This document shows, one piece after another, positions 9,101-14,519 of a DNA stretch of 16,316 nucleotides. The first letter of the stretch is position 1, and each line of letters opens with the position of its first letter. Position numbers and translations under genes: made by a program. Origin of the DNA: an uncultured bacterium (GTDB taxonomy: Bacteria; Cyanobacteriota; Vampirovibrionia; Gastranaerophilales; Gastranaerophilaceae); assembly GCA_902772945.1 (NCBI GenBank), contig CACYCU010000128.1:1-16316 (forward strand), read 5' to 3'. Under the pieces are notes generated by a model. That model was not told where the DNA came from and did not search any database. It worked only from the letters and a program-made list of their open reading frames with translations.

Positions 9101-9256
9101 GTTGATGGGGTTGATGACAAAATTAAATCATACATCTCAAATATGAAAAAACAAGCTATTATGGAGCGTTCCGGATATAAAGTAAAACGTATAACATACA
9201 GAGAATGGCAATATTCACCAAAAGCATGCTTAGATAGAGTGTTGATTGAAGAATAA
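6134..9256 (+). CDS. superfamily 1 helicase (UPF1/DNA2-like) with C-terminal nuclease-like domain
   Basis: This encodes 1040 residues. It has TAGGAG 5 bases before the ATG. The N-terminal 300 residues are an unassigned region with acidic runs near residues 150 and 225-240. Helicase motifs follow in order: Walker A GPPGTGKS (341-348), a long charged coiled-coil-like insert (about 430-620), DEAS Walker B (663-666), GDDKQ (687-691), EHFRS, SPFRAQ, HTFQGDERD (860-868) and NVAITRGR (895-902). The tail from about residue 952 (LEREIAEKL, then Asp979, then IIEVDG with Glu989 and Asp991) resembles DUF559/Vsr-type or RAP domains related to PD-(D/E)XK nucleases. The family unwinds or translocates along nucleic acid with ATP; with a nuclease-like tail it could act in repair, RNA processing or phage defence. 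No partner gene is adjacent, and a strong terminator follows. The helicase call is secure; the tail and role are inference. Confidence 0.85.
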   Translation: MLQEATKAINSAFNNSFIKKLSQYLHDCVREEVKSSTFRNLKGDKDNKWIFLQGEEKLFSNTEDYLPLEGSDPKLTELMIQSELGQKDKYLIYGYLFLVGKSSKTKRHNEFLTPLLYMPCKLERNGVNINCFKQEEMLSLNTGALAALMRKNDDDDEVDLLLEGILDVVPDLPITQEKLNIFLTTLKSLVPEIEIAPNTDEFKEDDNITKSKDFYKEKIDGENFEEIIEEEEETEQEKQKVKLEKIAVTYQSAIILTKRPSVTAGVLHELTQIAEKPSGIYRETALSIINEEYAQSKEKSVPVKDLNKITDFYPITPLSLSDSQLQVIKNIDNSKFVAVQGPPGTGKSQTIVNLVSHLVANGKTVLVASRMDKAVDVVAERLNELGASHMALRAGRLNYQRQLSDELNNLISDKGQLDNNIEDILLVDTKDMKDHLDIIKNLETKAETIIKLEKDWHDKLLEVQEQEKVLGKREYIKTSLKKGEIDLISGIIKVLEHNIEKAGFISKIANFTSLSQLKKILKLKEFDVTYETLGKLKQELEFANIEWSLRKIESDIQKIGNLHMISEQIRTLKRKQKTLATNILKNKRRTALKELLCDENKCRRLKVHARSLVSNRKRQQSNILEEEDFKPLLEAFPCWCVTTYAVSDSLPLKPGLFDVAIIDEASQCDIASCFPIVFRAKRAVIVGDDKQLPHLSFLEKAKEQSFLSQYGIPDKYQLIWRFRTNSMFDLADYYSMNSVMLDEHFRSLPPIINFSNHEFYNDRIRVMRKDKPNEKVLELVEVLDGKVDFDATRNLPEIEALVKRLHEIIIEDERNNPDNPVSIGIISPFRAQVEQLKVSVSKVLSDYMIKKHQIEIGTAHTFQGDERDIMMISWAIADNSFTQSLMFMQKPNLFNVAITRGRNKVINFISRNPRELPEGHFRNYVSYMQEYQNKSEAVLSGEIDENIYKNSLEREIAEKLRELDHKVSAGTDIAGLSADLLVDDKFIIEVDGVDDKIKSYISNMKKQAIMERSGYKVKRITYREWQYSPKACLDRVLIEE

Positions 9257-9283
9257 AAAAACAGCCTTTTGGCTGTTTTTTTA
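9255..9283. terminator. bidirectional rho-independent terminator
   Basis: The stem ACAGCC (9261-9266), loop TTTT and stem GGCTGT (9271-9276) are followed by a T run, with a matching A run on the left. It therefore works for the helicase gene on + and for fabF on -, whose stop codon lies inside it (9281-9283). Confidence 0.9.
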
Positions 9284-10531
9284 TATTTCTTTAATTATTA
9301 TCGACGCGTTCTGCCCGCCAAATCCAAATGAATTAGATAAGGCTGCATGGATTTTTGCTTTTCTCATTTTGTGAGGAACATAATCCAAATCCGCAACATG
9401 TTCATCCTGATTATCAAGATTTATAGTCGGCGGAACAATGCCTTCCGTAATCGCTTTTACGCAAGCTATTGCTTCAACAGCACCTGTAGCACCGAGCATA
9501 TGGCCATGCATAGATTTTGTTGAGCTTACCATCAAGTTTGGATTTTGTTTTTTGTCGCCAAAAACCTTTGCAATTGCGTGAGATTCAGCTACATCACCCA
9601 AACCTGTGCTTGTTCCGTGAGCATTAATGTACTGAACATCTTCAGGTTTTAAATTTGCATCTTTCAAAGCAAACTGCATTGAATGAATTGCTCCTTGACC
9701 TTCCGGATCCGGCGCAACCATATCATAAGCATCACCAGTTTGCCCATATCCGACAACTTCAGCATAAATATGAGCGCCGCGCTTTTTAGCATGCTCATAT
9801 TCTTCAAGAACCAAAACGCCTGCACCTTCACCCATGACAAAGCCATCTCTGTCAATGTCCCAAGGACGAGAAGCCTTTTCCGGTTCATCATTGCGTTTTG
9901 ATAAAGTTCTTGCACTTGAGAATGCGCCTATACCTACATCACAAACAGCAGCTTCACAACCGCCTGCAACTATAACATCTGCATCACCCCATTGAATTGA
10001 ACGGAATGCATCACCTACAGAGTGTGTTCCTGTTGCACAAGCTGAAACTACGACTTTATTTATTCCCTTAAAACCGTATTTCATAGAAATTCTGCCTGAC
10101 GGCATATTTACAATCATCATAGGTATTGTAAACGGAGAACATTTATTTGGTCCTTTGTCCAATATTCTCAAATGGTTTTCTTCAAATGTAATAAAGCCGC
10201 CGGCTGCAGAGCTAACTATTACACCGATTTTATAAGGATCTAATCCTTCTATATTATCCAATTTTGCATCTTTAACAGCCTCATCAGCCGCAACTACCGC
10301 AAACTGGATAAATCTATCCATTCTTTTTGCATCTTTGGAATCCATATAATCTTCGGGATTAAAATTCTTGACTTCGCCTGCTATTTTCACAACATGTTTT
10401 TCAACATCGATAGCATCAATAGTGCTAACTCCACTCTTCCCTTCAATAAGGCTGTTCCAAAATTTATTAATTCCAACACCAAAAGGTGTAACAGCCCCAA
10501 GTCCTGTAATTACTACTCTTCTTTTTGTCAT
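9281..10531 (-). CDS. fabF: beta-ketoacyl-ACP synthase II
   Basis: This encodes 416 residues, the normal length for FabF. It condenses malonyl-ACP with acyl-ACP in each elongation round of type II fatty acid synthesis in the cytosol. The catalytic triad is intact: Cys165 in SACATGTH, His305 in NAHGTSTGLGD and His344 in HGHMLGATG, with the conserved Lys339 just before. The N-terminus (KRRVVITGLGAVTPFG) is the classical start. FabB is the alternative, but the context next to acpP and the length favour FabF. A weak AAAGG precedes the ATG. The gene lies 168 bases downstream of acpP and is the last gene of the fab series; its transcription ends at the shared terminator at 9255-9283. Confidence 0.95.
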   Translation of the reverse strand: MTKRRVVITGLGAVTPFGVGINKFWNSLIEGKSGVSTIDAIDVEKHVVKIAGEVKNFNPEDYMDSKDAKRMDRFIQFAVVAADEAVKDAKLDNIEGLDPYKIGVIVSSAAGGFITFEENHLRILDKGPNKCSPFTIPMMIVNMPSGRISMKYGFKGINKVVVSACATGTHSVGDAFRSIQWGDADVIVAGGCEAAVCDVGIGAFSSARTLSKRNDEPEKASRPWDIDRDGFVMGEGAGVLVLEEYEHAKKRGAHIYAEVVGYGQTGDAYDMVAPDPEGQGAIHSMQFALKDANLKPEDVQYINAHGTSTGLGDVAESHAIAKVFGDKKQNPNLMVSSTKSMHGHMLGATGAVEAIACVKAITEGIVPPTINLDNQDEHVADLDYVPHKMRKAKIHAALSNSFGFGGQNASIIIKEI

Positions 10532-10558
10532 ATTTTTACCTTTAATTTTGGGGATTTC

Positions 10559-10604
10559 GAGATTCTTCGACTTTTCATTGCTCCGAGCTTATGCGAAGAA
10601 TCTC
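10559..10604. repeat. perfect 11-base inverted repeat in the acpP-fabF spacer
   Basis: GAGATTCTTCG at 10559-10569 is matched by its exact reverse complement at 10594-10604, with a 24-base loop. The arms and the nearby CGCCTCAG (10613-10620) resemble the small palindromic intergenic repeats with GAGATTCTTCG ends found in many bacterial genomes. It lies in the fabF 5' leader, so it would fold in the acpP-fabF mRNA. Whether it is a repeated element here cannot be judged from one copy. Confidence 0.55.
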
Positions 10605-10651
10605 ATAGTAATCGCCTCAGAACAACAATATTAAAATCCCTTAAAATTATA

Positions 10652-10680
10652 AGGGGGGAAAATTTTAAATTTTCTCCCCT
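10652..10680 (-). terminator. G/C-capped hairpin after acpP, possible attenuator
   Basis: Eleven-base arms at 10652-10662 and 10670-10680 pair with one mismatch around a 7-base AT loop, 20 bases after the acpP stop codon. On the - strand the stem is followed by TATAATTTT, a poor U tract, so partial termination or mRNA end protection is more likely than full stop. It could let acpP be expressed well above fabF. Confidence 0.5.
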
Positions 10681-10699
10681 CAAAATTTATATAACCCTA

Positions 10700-10930
10700 T
10701 TATTTGTGAGAGTCAATGTAGTTAACTGCATCTTGAACAGTTTGAATTTTTTCAGCTTCTTCATCAGGAATTTCGCATCCGAATTCTTCTTCGAAAGCCA
10801 TAACTAATTCAACTGTATCCAAAGAATCTGCACCCAAGTCAGCTGTAAAGCTTGCTTCAGGAGTAACTAAAGATTCATCAACGCTCAATTGATCTACTAC
10901 TACTTTTTTAACTTTTTCTAATGTACTCAT
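10700..10930 (-). CDS. acpP: acyl carrier protein
   Basis: This encodes 76 residues, a standard ACP. The motif GADSLDTVEL places the phosphopantetheine attachment at Ser36, as in E. coli. The protein is strongly acidic in helix II (VELVMAFEEEFGCEIPDEEAEKI), the surface that docks to fatty acid synthesis enzymes. It carries acyl chains as thioesters between FabD, FabH, FabF and FabG and on to lipid synthesis. The start has a good Shine-Dalgarno (AGGAAAAG a few bases upstream on the - strand) and a well-formed promoter about 50 bases upstream. The gene is followed by a hairpin and then fabF, the only pair in this fab cluster not split by an opposite-strand gene. Confidence 0.97.
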   Translation of the reverse strand: MSTLEKVKKVVVDQLSVDESLVTPEASFTADLGADSLDTVELVMAFEEEFGCEIPDEEAEKIQTVQDAVNYIDSHK

Positions 10931-10974
10931 CTTCTTTTCCTCATTTAAGTTTGTATTACTAAAATTCCACTTAC

Positions 10975-11003
10975 ATTATACTTAAGCCAAGATTTTTTTG
11001 CAA
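10975..11003 (-). promoter_or_regulatory. acpP promoter
   Basis: On the - strand, TTGCAA (11003-10998) and TATAAT (10980-10975) are separated by exactly 17 bases. Transcription would start near 10968, giving a leader of about 38 bases with the Shine-Dalgarno site of acpP near its end. This is the best-formed promoter in the window, as expected for a highly expressed gene. Confidence 0.7.
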
Positions 11004-11046
11004 CAAATTTACAAATTAGCAATAATTTTGTTAAAAAACTTTAATA

Positions 11047-11103
11047 TATAATAACTTTGTAGCAAAATTTTTCATGTTCAAATATTATAAAACTTAAAAA
11101 GGA
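11047..11103 (+). promoter_or_regulatory. promoter -10 and ribosome binding site of the NFG-motif gene
   Basis: TATAAT at 11047-11052 and AAAAAGGA ending at 11103, six bases before the ATG at 11110, form a plausible start signal with a leader of about 50 bases. No clear -35 is seen at standard spacing (TTGTTA at 11028-11033 is only 13 bases away). It is divergent from the acpP promoter in the same 179-base gap. Confidence 0.45.
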
Positions 11104-11109
11104 ATACAT

Positions 11110-11859
11110 ATGCAAGTAACATCAATTAATAATAATAACCCTAATTTCGGACATTCTTTCAGAGTAAGTATCTGCTTAACAGATGGGTTTAAAACTGACT
11201 TTGTAAACCCCTCTAAAAACGAAAGTTTATATAAAAAATTAAATTCCAAAATTGTTGGCTGGTTGAATGAAGATTATTATTCAAGCTTAAGAAGTACATA
11301 CGGATTACCGAGAAAAGTTTCCAAACAACAGCCTTCCGGTGATGTTCATAAAAAATTGATCCAAGAACTTCGCAAAATAGACAATGATTATGCCAGATTA
11401 AACTTGGTTCGCTCTGTATACAGAAAAAACAAAGTTGCCTGCATTGCTACCGGCCCTGATGTTGCAATTATTGAGCAAAGTAAAGGTATCAAATATCTTG
11501 GTGAAGCAAAATCAGATTCATTATTGACATATGGAACAACCTTAACAGATTACGTAAAAGAGCTCAGTAAAGCCGTAAGGAAAAATGTAATCAGATTTGT
11601 TGAAAGTGACAGTGTTTTATTGCGCTCAAAAAATGATAAAGAAATTATGCTTAAAGCAATCTTTAAAAAGACAGGTACTGAAAAGAAACCAATCTACGAG
11701 CTTGACAGTTTTGAATTTCATGAAAATATATCAAAACCAACTCTAAAACCTGTAAATTCTAATTATTCAATGTTTAAACAAAGCCGTGAAATGCAAGAAA
11801 AAATAAAACGAACAATACAAAATCAAATAAAAGTCATGCTTGGTGAAAACAATAAATAA
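11110..11859 (+). CDS. hypothetical protein with N-terminal NNNNPNFG motif
   Basis: This encodes 249 residues with no hydrophobic signal peptide. The first 16 residues (MQVTSINNNNPNFGHS) form an Asn-rich leader ending in Asn-Phe-Gly. I associate this kind of leader with many Gastranaerophilales/Melainabacteria proteins of unknown export or localisation; this is from memory. The rest is a basic mixed alpha/beta protein with no motif I recognise: LVRSVYRKNKVACIATG and VAIIEQ near residues 98-122 look like a beta core, and the last 50 residues are a Lys/Gln-rich helix. There are only two Cys and no repeats. The gene stands alone on the + strand between acpP and fabG, with its own Shine-Dalgarno and a terminator, so it is an independent unit inserted in the fab cluster. 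Confidence 0.7.
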   Translation: MQVTSINNNNPNFGHSFRVSICLTDGFKTDFVNPSKNESLYKKLNSKIVGWLNEDYYSSLRSTYGLPRKVSKQQPSGDVHKKLIQELRKIDNDYARLNLVRSVYRKNKVACIATGPDVAIIEQSKGIKYLGEAKSDSLLTYGTTLTDYVKELSKAVRKNVIRFVESDSVLLRSKNDKEIMLKAIFKKTGTEKKPIYELDSFEFHENISKPTLKPVNSNYSMFKQSREMQEKIKRTIQNQIKVMLGENNK

Positions 11860-11873
11860 AATTTTTACACATA

Positions 11874-11903
11874 AAAAGGGCTGAAGAATTTTTCAGCCCT
11901 TTT
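11874..11903. terminator. bidirectional rho-independent terminator
   Basis: The arms AAAAGGGCTGAA (11874-11885) and TTCAGCCCTTTT (11892-11903) pair perfectly around a 6-base loop. It lies between the convergent NFG-motif gene and fabG, 14 bases after the former and 19 bases past the latter, and can serve both. Confidence 0.9.
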
Positions 11904-11922
11904 ATTATTGTTATTTTTAGAA

Positions 11923-12654
11923 TTATAACATTAATCCGCCTGCAACTTCAATTGCCTGACCTGTTACATAATCAGTATCAAGTGCTAAAAATTTAACAAC
12001 TTTAGCGATGTCTTCAGGCGTACCAAAACGTTTCATCGGAATAGCAGCAGCATATTCTTCGATATTGCCAAGATTTGCAGTCATTGCTGTTTGAATAAAT
12101 CCCGGGCAAACCGCATTTACTCTGATGTTTCTTGAACCAAATTCTTTTGCAAGAGTTTTTGTCAAACCAATCAAACCTGCTTTTGAAGCAGAATAGTTTG
12201 CTTGACCTGCATTTCCGTGAACACCAACAATTGATGACATATTGATGATTGAACCTTGTCTTGCTTTCATCATATATTTGATTACGGCATGAGTAACATA
12301 ATATGCAGAACCTAAGTTAATTTTAATAACTCTTTCCCATTGTTCAGCATCCATTCTCAAGAACAAACCGTCCTTTGTAATACCTGCGTTGTTTAACAAG
12401 ATATCAATTTTACCGTGATCCGCAATCATTTTATCGACAGCTTCATGAACTTGTGTATCGTTTGAAACGTCAAATTGATAAAACCAAGCATTTACACCCA
12501 AAGCTTTAATTTCATCCAAAGCCGGTTTTGCAGTAGCTTCATCGCAAATATCGTTAATAATGATATCGCAACCGTTTTGTGCCAGTTCTTTAGCACAAGC
12601 AAAACCGATACCTCTTGAGCCACCCGTAATTAGGGCAATTTTTCTTTCTGTCAT
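11923..12654 (-). CDS. fabG: 3-oxoacyl-ACP reductase
   Basis: This encodes 243 residues, typical for FabG. It reduces 3-ketoacyl-ACP to 3-hydroxyacyl-ACP with NADPH, the first reduction of each elongation cycle. It is a classical short-chain dehydrogenase: cofactor loop GGSRGIG (11-17), NNAG (88-91), Asn112 in the KINLGS strand, and the catalytic Ser141, Tyr154 and Lys158 in YSASK. The C-terminus (YVTGQAIEVAGGLML) matches the FabG tetramer interface. Short-chain dehydrogenases are many and diverse, but the position in fab gene order makes FabG secure. A strong Shine-Dalgarno (AAGGAGAG on the - strand) precedes the ATG. It is separated from fabD by a + strand muramidase gene and from acpP by the NFG-motif gene. 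Confidence 0.96.
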   Translation of the reverse strand: MTERKIALITGGSRGIGFACAKELAQNGCDIIINDICDEATAKPALDEIKALGVNAWFYQFDVSNDTQVHEAVDKMIADHGKIDILLNNAGITKDGLFLRMDAEQWERVIKINLGSAYYVTHAVIKYMMKARQGSIINMSSIVGVHGNAGQANYSASKAGLIGLTKTLAKEFGSRNIRVNAVCPGFIQTAMTANLGNIEEYAAAIPMKRFGTPEDIAKVVKFLALDTDYVTGQAIEVAGGLML

Positions 12655-12686
12655 TATTTCTCTCCTTATTTTTTCCCCTTGAAGAA

Positions 12687-12697
12687 ACTATATCACA
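12687..12697 (-). promoter_or_regulatory. fabG promoter, extended -10
   Basis: On the - strand TGTGATATAGT includes a TGn extension and the hexamer TATAGT (12692-12687). Transcription would start about 25 bases before the ATG. The -35 region (TTCATT near 12715) is weak, which suits an extended -10 promoter. Confidence 0.45.
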
Positions 12698-12741
12698 AAA
12701 AAACACCATAATGAATAATGTAATATTTTTTTGAATTTTTG

Positions 12742-12759
12742 TAACACTTTAATGTGTTA
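12742..12759. promoter_or_regulatory. near-palindromic 18-base operator-like site
   Basis: TAACACTTTAATGTGTTA has perfect 6-base arms (TAACAC and GTGTTA), with only the central bases departing from full symmetry. It lies in the shared upstream region of fabG (-) and the muramidase gene (+), upstream of the putative fabG promoter and overlapping the region before a possible TTGTTA -35 at 12764 on the + strand. The size and symmetry suit a dimeric repressor. It does not match a fatty acid regulator site that I know. Confidence 0.35.
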
Positions 12760-12844
12760 TAAATTGTTAAGTAATATTAAATCAGTATATCATAATTTGG
12801 CATTTTTTACAGATAAAAAATCTTTATTAATATAAGGGGATATT

Positions 12845-13492
12845 ATGAGTCTTTGGGATTTTTATATAAACAATATTAACTGCATTACTTTATACTACAA
12901 TTACTATACTGTACCCAATGGGAACACTATAGCAAATTATTATAATGTACCAAAATTTGATTTCCCATTATTAAATTTCACACAAAATACTAAAAAGCCA
13001 AAGCAATCTGTTATGTCAGATGCTAAACGTACACAATTAATAAAAGAATATTTAAAATTTGCAGAAGGCGGATTTGCTAATGTTAAAGGAGATAAAGGCG
13101 GAGATACAAAACATGGTGTAACTCATACTACATATGACAATTACAGAAAACGTAACCATCTTCCAAAACGTTCAGTAAAATACATGACTGATAAGGAATT
13201 CACTGAAATTATAGATTATTTCTGGGAAAAAAGCGGAGCTTACAAAATCAAAAATCCGACCTTGGCATTTTATGTTTTTGCTACAGATTGGGGCAGCGGC
13301 ATTGGCAAAAGTAAAAAATTCTTAAAAAAATGCAATGGCGATCCTCAAAAATTTGAACAATTGAGAAGGGATTTTTACAACAAAATTGCCGTCGGAGAAC
13401 AAGCAAAATTCAAAAGAGGATGGCAAAACAGAGTTACTAGAGATCACGATTTTGCTTGTTCAAAACTTACAAAATTAGATTACTCTGCTTAA
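12845..13492 (+). CDS. GH108 family muramidase (endolysin-like)
   Basis: This encodes 215 residues. The core from about residue 60 follows the glycosyl hydrolase family 108 pattern: EGGFANVKGDKGGDTKHGVT begins with the catalytic Glu74, corresponding to the EGGY...D..GGxTxxGIT signature of phage lysozymes. Next come a helical region, FYVFATDWGSGIG, and a C-terminal part ending in FKRGWQNRVTR, like the peptidoglycan-binding domain usually paired with GH108. It should cleave the glycan strand of peptidoglycan. The first 58 residues are an unusual Tyr/Asn-rich extension with no signal peptide, so how it would reach the wall is unclear. No holin, spanin or phage gene is near, so it is probably domesticated. 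AAGGGGAT precedes the ATG. Its stop overlaps the fabD stop by 4 bases (13489-13492). Confidence 0.78.
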   Translation: MSLWDFYINNINCITLYYNYYTVPNGNTIANYYNVPKFDFPLLNFTQNTKKPKQSVMSDAKRTQLIKEYLKFAEGGFANVKGDKGGDTKHGVTHTTYDNYRKRNHLPKRSVKYMTDKEFTEIIDYFWEKSGAYKIKNPTLAFYVFATDWGSGIGKSKKFLKKCNGDPQKFEQLRRDFYNKIAVGEQAKFKRGWQNRVTRDHDFACSKLTKLDYSA

Positions 13493-14436
13493 ACTGCCGC
13501 CATAAGTTCTTTTAGAGAATTTACAGTATTTTCTAATGATTCTTTGTCATATATATTGAAAACAGTAGCTTCCGGTGCAATTTTTTTGTTCAAACCGGCG
13601 AGTACTTTACCCGGACCTATTTCAATAAATATTTCAACACCATCAGATACCATCTTTTGAATTGTTTGAGTCCAATGAACCGATGAATAAATCTGACGAG
13701 GCATTTTTAATCTAAAATCTTCAGCAGAATTTGTCGGTAACGCATCAACATTTGTAACAACAGGAATTGAAGCGTTGTTCAAATTCAATGAACCTGCAAA
13801 GGTTTCAAACTCTTTACCGGCATTTTCCATAAATTTTGAATGGAACGCGCCTGAAACGGCAAGCGGTACAACTCTGCGTGCACCTTTTGATAATAATATT
13901 TCTCCTGCTTTTGATACTGCATTTTCATCACCGGTAATAACAACCTGTGCCGGTGAATTATAATTTGCAACATCTACATAACCAACAGAAGATGCTTCGT
14001 TTAATGCTTCTTCTAAAGTTCCTTCAGGAGCGTTCAAAATTGCAGCCATTGCTCCGCCTCTAGTTTCGCTCATCAAATCAGCACGTTTTTGGATAGCTTT
14101 TAATGTTGTATCCAAATCCATCACACCCGCTGCATACATTGCACAATATTCACCCAAGGAATGACCTGCAACATAATCAGCTGAAACATCTATTTGAGAT
14201 TTTAGAGCTTCAAATGCCGCAATTGACATAGTAACAATACATGGCTGAGTATTTATGGTTTGTTTTAAATTTTCTTCAGGTCCTTCAAAACAAAGTTTTG
14301 TGATACCTTTGTCTAAAACTTTATCAGCCTTATCAAATACACTTTTTGCACTTTCAAAATTATCATATAAATCTTTTCCCATACCGACAGATTGTGAACC
14401 TTGTCCGGGAAATAAAAACGCTATTTTTTTAGTCAT
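13489..14436 (-). CDS. fabD: malonyl-CoA:ACP transacylase
   Basis: This encodes 315 residues from the ATG at 14436, chosen because AGAAGGGA lies 7 bases upstream on the - strand and the protein then begins MTKKIAFLFPGQGSQ, the family's usual start. A longer frame reaching 14469 would add 11 residues overlapping the promoter. FabD moves malonyl from CoA to ACP to supply fatty acid elongation. Visible residues are the GQGSQ oxyanion loop (11-15), the nucleophile Ser93 in GHSLGEY, the malonate-binding Arg118 and the catalytic His199 in GAFHS. Length and motifs are normal. It lies between a + strand glycosyltransferase gene and a + strand muramidase gene, in the canonical place after fabH. Confidence 0.95.
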   Translation of the reverse strand: MTKKIAFLFPGQGSQSVGMGKDLYDNFESAKSVFDKADKVLDKGITKLCFEGPEENLKQTINTQPCIVTMSIAAFEALKSQIDVSADYVAGHSLGEYCAMYAAGVMDLDTTLKAIQKRADLMSETRGGAMAAILNAPEGTLEEALNEASSVGYVDVANYNSPAQVVITGDENAVSKAGEILLSKGARRVVPLAVSGAFHSKFMENAGKEFETFAGSLNLNNASIPVVTNVDALPTNSAEDFRLKMPRQIYSSVHWTQTIQKMVSDGVEIFIEIGPGKVLAGLNKKIAPEATVFNIYDKESLENTVNSLKELMAAV

Positions 14437-14457
14437 TACAATATCCCTTCTGTAAAA

Positions 14458-14485
14458 ATTATAATACAAACAGCCAAAATGTAAA
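14458..14485 (-). promoter_or_regulatory. fabD promoter
   Basis: On the - strand TTTACA (14485-14480), matching the -35 consensus at 5 of 6, is followed after 16 bases by TATAAT (14463-14458). The start would be near 14451, just ahead of the Shine-Dalgarno. It gives fabD its own transcription after the inserted + strand gene. Confidence 0.55.
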
Positions 14486-14504
14486 TAGTAAGTTATTTTT
14501 AAGC

Positions 14505-14519
14505 TATAATATAAATATG
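14505..14519 (+). promoter_or_regulatory. TATAAT box placed for a leaderless transcript
   Basis: TATAAT at 14505-14510 is exactly six bases before the glycosyltransferase ATG at 14517, and no Shine-Dalgarno is present. This is the same arrangement as at 1630-1644. No good -35 is visible. It lies back to back with the fabD promoter. Confidence 0.45.

Noticed and set aside
10368..10807. Two overlapping + strand open frames across fabF, the spacer and acpP
   Set aside because: They are antisense to conserved fab genes, low in protein-like pattern and span the spacer hairpins.
14437..14469. Longer fabD start at 14469
   Set aside because: It would overlap the TATAAT box and put 11 non-conserved residues ahead of the family's usual start; the Shine-Dalgarno fits 14436.
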